Part shown: in pieces, positions 56,730 to 64,000 of the stretch
Layout: every line of letters starts with the position of its first letter
Numbering within the stretch: position 1 is the stretch's first letter
From: Blasia pusilla
Taxonomy: Eukaryota; Marchantiophyta; Marchantiopsida; Blasiales
Assembly: GCA_050084515.1 (NCBI GenBank)
Contig: CM114271.1
Span: 50,220,001-50,284,000, forward strand
Direction: 5' to 3'
Length of the DNA stretch: 64,000 bases
Program-made: the position numbers and the translations under genes
Notes under the pieces: model-generated
What the model was told of the DNA's origin: nothing
The model's input: the letters and a program-made list of their open reading frames with translations, nothing else
The model's database searches: none

Positions 56730-56736
56730 TATATAG
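56730..56736 (+). promoter_or_regulatory. Putative TATA box of the 152-residue gene
   Basis: TATATAG in an otherwise GC-rich context, 178 bases before the ATG at 56914. A start of transcription near 56760 would give a 5' leader of about 150 bases. Confidence 0.5.
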
Positions 56737-56913
56737 TAGCTCTGGAGCCTTTCCTGAAGTATCGCCAAGTAAGCCAGAACGCAGCAGCGAGGGACGCTTT
56801 CGGGAGGAGTAGCACTGCTACTAACAGTCAGTCACAGACAGAGAGAGTGAGTGCTTTCGGGATCGGTGCGGTGCAGCGAAGGGGTTGATTTCATCGACAA
56901 GAAATTCGTTACA

Positions 56914-57372
56914 ATGGCCTCAGTCACCGCAGCGGGTGTCGCAAATTTGCAAAATCTGAATGTGGGAGGTTTGGGTAGAAGCTCTTCGTTGAAGAAACTC
57001 ACTTCTGCACCCGATGGAGTGGCAGTGGGTGTGCTGTCCGGGCAACTAAAGTATGCTGTCCGCGCTCAGACCGTCGAGAATCGACCCCCGGTAAGACCTG
57101 CAGTCTCCTTCCCTCTCTTTCCCCGATCCATGGAGGCGTACACGAACATCAGCGGACACTCCACGACGCCAGTGAGCAGCGAGAAAAACGAAAAACGTTC
57201 AGCGGCAGCAGTGAGACCTGCGGTTTCATTTCCTCTTTTCCCCCGATCCATGGAGGCGTACAAGAATATCAGTGGGCAGGCAACGAGTTGGGTTGCGCCG
57301 CTTTGGACGCGAGGCGCGGAGGCATTGGAGATCCAGAAAGAACAGACGATGCCAATTCCAGTGATGGAATAG
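56914..57372 (+). CDS. Small probably chloroplast-targeted protein with duplicated 22-residue motif
   Basis: An intronless ORF of 152 residues. I chose the ATG at 56914 (context ACAATGGC); the frame upstream is open to 56851 but without another ATG. Residues 1-55 are rich in Ala, Ser, Val and Leu with Arg/Lys and few acidic residues, ending in V-R-A-Q, which looks like a transit peptide and processing site. Residues 60-81 and 100-121 are two copies of a motif containing RPAVSFPLFPRSMEAY. The copies differ at 11 of 22 codons, 10 of them silent, so the peptide has been kept while the DNA diverged. I do not recognise the family and assign no function. No frameshift or stop. An AATAAA lies at about 57936. 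Confidence 0.7.
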   Translation: MASVTAAGVANLQNLNVGGLGRSSSLKKLTSAPDGVAVGVLSGQLKYAVRAQTVENRPPVRPAVSFPLFPRSMEAYTNISGHSTTPVSSEKNEKRSAAAVRPAVSFPLFPRSMEAYKNISGQATSWVAPLWTRGAEALEIQKEQTMPIPVME

Positions 57373-60300
57373 GTCTTTGGTGGTGACATGCTATCGGATG
57401 GGCTTCAGTGCTGAGAAAATTCCCGTGCCGAGAATCTACTGATGATCAAAGCTGGGAGGGATGAGAAGTACAGCGGTCCAAATTCTAAAGCATTTGTAAC
57501 ATTTCTACATCGAGTTCGGGAGACTTTGCTGACGGATCACCGTGCCAATTACTGGAGGTTATATTACTGACGAAGTATACGCAGTGGAGGTGTCGTTGTG
57601 AGGTATAAATCTAGGTCAAAAACGTGAGGTTGATTGCAGGACAGTTGTTATTTGTCTAACCGTGAGGTTGCTATCGTAAGTTAGTAGCCCCAATGACGGA
57701 AGACGACGGGTGCCCGGTCCAAGAGTTTTTCCACCCACTTACTGCGGAAGAAGAAGCACATTACAACATGAATTTTAGAAGCTGGCCTGAGGTTAGGTCA
57801 GTTGTGGCGTATGTAAACTAGGGGGAGCAAACCAAGCCCTGTGGATTGTTGTGGAATTCAATGCGTAGGTTAAAGTTTCTAAAATCTCCACTTGCCACTG
57901 TTTCACAACATCTACGGGGTTCTTCAACTTGTAGAATAAAGGTTTCCCCATTCGACGCCTGGGAGCACCGTTGTGAAGGGGCCAAGGGGTTTCTCCGATG
58001 ATTACTCCAAATTCTGAAGGCGCTTTCAGCTTCTTGTATTCAATTCTGCAGCTAGAAACGAGCTTCTTAATTTTATGTCGAGCTTGAAGAAGTCGTTTCA
58101 GGTCTTTGTAGCGGATCTACCAGCGTGCGCTGGCGGTTCGTCTTCAGTACGTCTCCATATAGCGGATGTTGTGCGATAGTATGTTAGATCATATCTGCGA
58201 GTGAGATATATCACTTGTTTTGTACTTTATACTCGAGACTAACTCGGTTTAGGTCCGAGATTGCATTGCAATAAATTCTTGGACAAATCTTACAACTTAC
58301 CTTTTTTCTTACGCTACTGTAAGTTTCACTGTTCTGGGAATATTTCCCCCCGCTTGCGGGTGTCACGTTGTTTACCAGTTCTCATGTGGGAGTCTCACTT
58401 CTCTCGTACTTCCTCTGGTTGTCGTTGTGTTGGTTCAGTGTTCTGATAATCCCACATCAGCAGGTGTCAACTAATTACTGCGCAGCAGTCGAACTCGACT
58501 GAGCACATGTTGGATTGGATTATATCGCCTCCGTAGTGATAGTCTGTTGACTTCTTCCCAGTTGTCACTGATCTCTAATACCTCCAATGTTCGGGCTTGC
58601 TCTGCAGCGTTCCAATTGGCTTGGGTGCGTGTCCATGTAGTATTTGGCTCAGACTATCGGGATTTGTTACTTCTGCGTTCTGTCACTGTCAACAAATGTC
58701 ACTCCAACTTCACTAATTTTTCTTGTTTGCCTTCAACGGGAAACTCTGCGGTCTAAGCAAAGATCGTGCCCTATCTTCCTTCTCGTATGCTATCGAACAG
58801 AGTTGTGAAATTTTAAGAATTCGTACAAAGTGATTGTTGAGCGGGCATAGCATCACGCTGGACGGGTATGGTACTTCTCGCTGTAGTTTGAACGGTGTAC
58901 CGATAGAACAAACAAAATTCTCAACTTTCAGGCGGTTCTTCAATTCTCATACAAAGTATGCCCTAACTTCAAACGCGAGAGAACTGGTCTTTAGATCATA
59001 GGGTTTCCAAGTGTTACCCTGGTGCAACCTCTACCGAGTGGCAAAGCCATTAGTCAACTAGCATTCACATGATCTATAAGGATGTGGATGAAGGTACATA
59101 CTACCTGAGAGTGTTCCGTAAAAGACGAGCTTTCTCGGAAGTTTCGATAACACACTTCCACTGTACAGATTATCTAGTGATCTTTCTTGACCTTTTCCTT
59201 TTGACTTCCGAGTTTCTCCTCTTTCCTGGTCGACAAAGTGTAGAGATACTTGTGTGTGCCCAAATATGCCGTGAATCTAAAGCTCCATGGCGCGCTACGC
59301 GTAAAATGCACAAAAACGTCATATGTCTGCAGCAGCATTTGTGCGAATCCTTCGCCAGGAGCGCCGTACTCATGTAGAAGTAGGCATGGGGACTCTGACT
59401 CTGGAAGTCTCGTGGACCTACATTGCTTCATCCTCGAGAATCCCTAGACAGTTTTCAACTCGTCTCGGTGACGTTTCTGGAGTTAGAGTCCATCCGGACT
59501 GCCGGAGTTGGTTTCCTCAACATCCTCGTATTCATTTGAATGTGTACACCGGCGAAGTGCCTGACTACTTTGGGACTTGGGAGTTCTCCACGATTGCTCG
59601 AGCCTTAAAAGCAGTAGGCGAGAAACGAAGACATGCACGAAAATGAAAGAATTCGGTCGCCATTGCGGGGCCCGCAACAGCAGTTGACATAGGGCTAGAG
59701 TACGTGAGAAGTTCCTGTGGCTCGGCCAAGTGGAGTTTCCACGACTCTTCCAATGCGCTTTCTGTTTGAGGAGAATCGGATCGGATTTTACCGCGAGGGG
59801 TGTCACTGCTTCCGCCAAGTGGAGTAACTCGATTCTCCCGCAGTCGCCTAAAGCCTTTCTATGGTCGAAGAATCGGATTCCTGTTGTGGTGTCTTACTCC
59901 AACCTCCCGCCACTTACATCTCACCTCATTCGGAGATCTTGTCGTTTCCTTGACCAAACTCCCGTAGTCTCCTTACGTTGCGAACCCAATGGTAGAAAAC
60001 AGAATCCAAGACAGCTTTCCCTTCAAGAAGATTCCTTGGGCTTTCCGGACTTGCACACCAATGTTACCTACAAGTAACTAGCGTGGCGGCGCTTGAGAGC
60101 CGGCGGCCCTAAAGACTCGGCGGCTTAGGGAAAGGCATCACATTTTAAAAGTTTATGAAGAAAAATTATATTAAATCACTTAGTACTAATATTGATTCAA
60201 TGAAACCATAGGAAATATGAGGATGGGGACCAGATAAGTTAGAGACAACACCACCTCCCTATGCCCGGGACAAAGAAAAAGGGGGAACCCCCTAAAAGTT

Positions 60301-61250
60301 AACCTCAAGAAATCTATACTATAATGTGAGGAGGGGGGGGTTACTTAATATGGTAGTTTTTTTTTCCTTAAAGAAAAGAAGCTCCTCCCCAAATAGATGT
60401 CTCAACTTCCTTCTTAGAGACAAAACAACCAAAAATATTTGAGGACAAGCGTAACTCCTGCAGCCACATATTTGAATGTCTTAAATTCAGATTTGATTTA
60501 GGTAATAAAAGTAAGGAGCTAAAGTAGCCATTTGCGTTGGGACAAACGTCAAAACAGTATTCAAAGAGTTATGTGTGCTCCATACAATGACACCTCTTAA
60601 TGCTATTATCTCTAGAAACGGACACTTACGAGCATCTGAGCTGCTTAAGTGCAAACAAATGCTTGGCTTGAGTTACTTTGGAGAAGGAAGTGGAGGCAGA
60701 ATAGGGGGATCTACCATTTTGAGAGAGGATGGAGTGGAACTGCAACGAAAGCATAATAGAGATAGCCTCGGATGAATTTGCAAGCACTCGTGGTAAGAAT
60801 TTGGAAGCTCCTTGTGCATCTCGGTGTAGCTCATAATTCATTTTGACTTTAGAATTCCTCGCTTGATTATTATGCATGTCTCCACTTTGCTTTTTGGGCC
60901 TAAACTCCACTCGTGGAAGTAAGGGCGAGCGAGACGCAGACATTTTCGGACAAAAATAGTGTTCGAAAACTGGCCCGTTGTGTCCACGCTTTCTGCTTCG
61001 CAACTGCCTACTACCTTTGATGTGATTGTTTTGGTAAACAATCACCGCAAAATCCTACGCCAGTGAAGATTGGCTTTGATTTGGGACATAACCACCAGCC
61101 TCTGGTTAATCCTTGGATTAGCTGCTTGCATTCTTCCAATTCCGCATCTCTGAAATGGAGCCGCTTCGTTTCGGCCACCAAGTGAGATTGAAGACCTGGC
61201 GAGCGTTTTGGCACATTCTATTTGTAGCATCAGAGATTTGCCTCGTCTTT

Positions 61251-61254
<4 letters not shown>
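57373..61254. other. Unassigned sequence
   Basis: Several ORFs of 60-139 residues on both strands (for example 59323-59646 plus, 60626-61045 minus), none with a family motif. 60240-60400 has G and T runs. Unrecognised exons could be hidden here. Confidence 0.35.

Positions 61255-61323
<69 letters not shown>
61255..61323. repeat. (CT)n microsatellite, about 69 bases
   Basis: Uninterrupted TC/CT repeat. It may lie in a 5' leader, since CT-rich leaders are common in plants, but no gene start is evident directly after it. Confidence 0.95.
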
Positions 61324-61327
<4 letters not shown>

Positions 61328-62379
61328 GGGCATTCATAGTCAGCGAAACCCGTTCGTCAATTGCCCTGTGGTGAGTCTCGGGAGCTCATGCTCTTGAATT
61401 GCTGTAGCGTCTTTGGAAGACGGCAGTTGTCTGGCCATGGAACCTGAATGACCAGGATTGAGGGCCAGGAATGGTGGTTCTCATTCTTGTGGAATGTAAG
61501 CCGTCACCGATGATCTTCTTCCCTCAATTTCCTTGCATGAGGCTGCTGAATCTCGTCGGTTGTCTGTGCGACTGTTGACACTCAAGTCTTTAGACAAGAG
61601 GAATTCGAAAATCTGCAAATAGAGGACAAGCTTAACCTCCAAACCCTTGTCGTTTCACTTGGTTGTGCCCATAGACTGGAGAATTGGAACGCTCGAATTC
61701 CCCTCTTGTGCTCCTGGTGAGCCTCAAGCCTCAATGCCACGCTCTTGAGAGTTGTACAGTTGGGCAAGTACAATCGCTTTTCAAAAGGCCATTTCAGATC
61801 CTCTATGTGATATTGTAGGAATGAGTTCCGAGTGGTCCTATCCCCTCACAGACCCAATGCTATTCATCCTCCCTTTCTTGCGAATCTACTCGCTTTGCTG
61901 TACTATGGGGCCTTGGATGTACGTTTGGCGTTCCAGTGTCATGAATTTAGACGCCATGAGTGCTCGTCGATAGATTGCATGTCGAATCGACCCGAGGTTT
62001 AGACAATCAGCATAAGTATGATGGACGGGTTCTCCCAGCTAATCGAGTATGCTTCGTGTGAAGCGAGAGGCATGAGTTGCCTTGATCGCTTCTACACTTC
62101 TCGAGATGTCAGGGGTGGGATGAACTCTTCTAAAAGCCGTTGCCAAATGTATATCTGTCTACATTAGGTGTGTATGCGGAATGGCGCAATTCCGATAGTA
62201 CGCGGCATATCCCCAAGTCAGTTACAGAAGAATTCCATGTCATATTTTCTGGGGAAATTGTAGGAGTCCATTTCTGTCCGCTACGATTTCACCTTCCTCT
62301 CTCTGGTTCACCCTCCACAGTGGGAGTCGACGTTTCATGAGACTGGATCCTATCTTTAGCTCAGTGATTGTGAGACTGA
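61324..62379. other. Unassigned sequence before the channel-like exon
   Basis: ORFs at 61752-61973 and 62140-62340 (plus) could be exons of the same gene as the one at 62380, but neither shows an ion-channel motif. A stop (TGA at 62377-62379) bounds the exon upstream. Confidence 0.3.
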
Positions 62380-62597
62380 GTGGGAGGCGAGATGTGGTTG
62401 GACCTGATCGAGATTCCAACATTGAACGCCAGCCAGCCGTACAATTCTCTTTTTCTCGACCTTCTCCATGAAAGAGCTATGTTGGCAATCGCCGTGTATC
62501 GTGTCTGTGGCTGCCTTGGTGCTCCGACATCTTATGTGCTGACAAATCCTTCAAAGGATTGTATTTTGAACCCTGATGATCTCGTGTACATAATCAG
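62380..62597 (+). CDS. Putative exon of a BK/Slo-type potassium channel (end of RCK2)
   Basis: The reading N-S-L-F-L-D-L-L-H-E-R, then M-L-A-I-A-V-Y-R, then SYVLTNPSKDCILNPDDLVY resembles the end of the second RCK domain of Slo/BK channels, where a conserved L-x-x-G-x-Y-R strand is followed by Y-V-x-T-N-P and a D-x-V/I-x-x-L strand. The reading ends at a good splice donor (CAG/GTGAGG at 62597/62598). The exon start lies after 62379, but no strong acceptor was found. RCK domains gate such channels in response to calcium. No pore exon is visible in the window, so gene integrity is unknown. Confidence 0.5.
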
Positions 62598-62647
62598 GTG
62601 AGGAAGTTTCTGCTGTCTACTAGAACTTTACCGGTGTGCTTTTTCAG

Positions 62648-62753
62648 TATCTTTCGAGTACGCTTTTTCAAGCGTACTTCCTGCCTAGAGCTTTTCCTCC
62701 AAGGAAGTGAAACAGAGGATGTCATTCTTTGTGGTAGACTGTCAAAGCGTTGA
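62648..62753 (+). CDS. Tentative next exon of the channel-like gene
   Basis: If the donor at 62598 is joined to the acceptor TTTTTCAG ending at 62647, the frame continues for about 34 residues (Phe/Arg-rich, then L-F-L-Q-G-S-E-T-E-D-V-I-L-C-G) to TGA at 62751-62753. The implied intron is only 50 bases, short for a plant. The join is an inference from splice-site signals only. Confidence 0.25.
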
Positions 62754-64000
62754 CGTCGATTTTACAATTCAATAACAACATTCTCCTTGGGTGTCAAAAG
62801 TAGTGCTCGTCCACTCTCTTCCTATTGAACATCTCGAAATCAAATGTTGAGGCCGAGTTTCTTTCGGGACGATTAATCGCACTTCTCTCATTAACTAGGC
62901 TCCCACGATCACCTCCTTGTTCTTCGACTCGATGTGCACACGTCGTGGGGGAAGGCTTCTGAGATCAAGAGATAAGATGACCACCTGAGCAAATGTGCTT
63001 TTTTCTTCCCAACGATAGCTTTATTGTTTTCGCTTTTTTTTGTCTGTTTGCGAGTAATGATATCAGCAGAACGATGTTTGTAAATGATAGCATAAGATGA
63101 ACGCATGCCCCACGCAAAGACCAATTGGACTTCCACATGAATGCGAAAACTTTGACTAATGAGTAGCGATAAGCCCGTCCGGATGAAACGGATCCTTTCG
63201 AGTCTTCCAAATGATGAGCCGCACTTCGATGGGGGTTGTGCGAGCATACGGGCATCGATTTGCAGTCAGTTCTACGGAATGGAGTTACGAGGACGTTATT
63301 GGAGGAAGGATAGATACACTACGCACTTCCGGAATTTCACGTTCCGGACTTCTCCATAGAGAGCAGAGCATATTGAAAAAGCTCTGGACGCTTCTGTTGA
63401 GAAGCTCGAGCAACGTTGATCCTCGTGCAAAGAGCGCGAAAACGGACGAACCGCACATCTACCAAAGACCTTGTGACGATATGTAACCCTCTCACTATGC
63501 CCTTTGAATTGCACCAATAGGCGGCCCGACATATTCCTACGTGCAACACATTCCTGCTGGGAGCGGGGCTCGAATCCGGCCCACTTGGCCCGCACTTCAC
63601 GACTCGGCCTTACTCACATAGCCCTGCTATATGTCAGGGGCTAGGGGGACTTCGGCTTTTACTTATGAAAATATTTTTTCTTATGGTCGGATTTGGTTCT
63701 CTTACAAATTTTATAGCGTTTTTATTATTTGAGTCTTATGAAATTATATTAGTAGTTATGTTTTTTTACTTGAATTATCTAATTATATTGAAATTTTAAT
63801 ATGCTCTTTTTAAATTTGCAATGAATAATATTGTATATGCGGAGTGAGGCTAACTAGCTTACGCCATGTCAACTCTCTCATCGAGATGCAAGAGGCCGAT
63901 AATTATGGAAGAAATTGTAATAAATAGGAGTCATGAATATTTGGTAGAGAGAGATGAACATAGATTTTCATTGTCTCGCTCTGAACGAAAACGAAAATTG
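62754..64000. other. Unassigned sequence, AT-rich at the right end
   Basis: Overlapping ORFs at 62909-63600 on both strands have no motifs. 63640-63840 is very AT-rich. Nothing recognised. Confidence 0.35.

Noticed and set aside
55860-56888. Overlapping ORFs on both strands in the GC-rich region
   Set aside because: Open frames on both strands are expected from low AT content. No domain was recognised in any of them.
56851-56913. Upstream extension of the 152-residue gene from a GTG
   Set aside because: GTG is not a normal nuclear start codon, and the ATG at 56914 has a good plant context.
63540-63620. tRNA-like word (GGATTCGAGCCCC on the minus strand)
   Set aside because: No acceptor stem, anticodon arm or A box at the right distance could be formed, so no tRNA gene is called.

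Overview
The window looks like TE-rich nuclear DNA of a green plant. Nearly everything recognisable is retrotransposon or DNA-transposon sequence of plant type: Ty1/copia, a chromodomain Ty3 element with an initiator-Met-tRNA primer site, Helitrons and a hAT element. The only convincing host gene encodes a small protein with a chloroplast-transit-like N terminus. A possible exon of a BK/Slo-type potassium channel near the right end would fit a non-seed plant or charophyte better than a flowering plant, but I cannot name the organism. No rRNA, tRNA, CRISPR or bacterial-type operon is seen. Element edges were read by eye and are usually good to about 10-50 bases.

Layout: 1-4510 is a broken Ty1/copia element with its 5' part outside the window. 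4511-10230 is mostly unexplained sequence with a few relics and simple repeats. 10395-12258 is a hAT transposase relic on the minus strand. 12440-22640 is a nest of three Ty3 copies (A, B and C) of one family. A on the minus strand and B on the plus strand meet head to head and form an inverted repeat with arms of about 900 bases. The long terminal repeat (LTR) of C abuts B. 22640-29830 holds simple repeats, a pure (CT)138 tract, an orphan PHD-like ORF and a 212-residue ORF of unknown nature. 29831-34145 is copy D, the most complete of the Ty3 family. 37240-41000 is a group II intron reverse-transcriptase scrap next to a decayed Helitron. 41254-44511 is an internally deleted chromodomain Ty3 element. 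48261-50241 is AT-rich direct and inverted repeat structure. 51973-53100 is a second Helitron helicase relic. 55860-57372 is a GC-rich promoter and the one clean host gene. 57373-64000 is mostly unassigned, with a (CT)n tract and the potassium-channel-like exon.

The most interesting object is the Ty3 family of copies A-D. Its polyprotein ends, after the integrase, in a PHD zinc finger instead of a chromodomain. All eight metal ligands are intact in copy D. The family has two more shared features. Copies C and D both carry an amber codon in a leaky-stop context between the upstream frame and reverse transcriptase. Copies A, C and D all carry an extra copy of the LTR's 3' part between the G-rich tract and the 3' LTR. 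Every copy here is damaged, so any activity must come from copies elsewhere in the genome.
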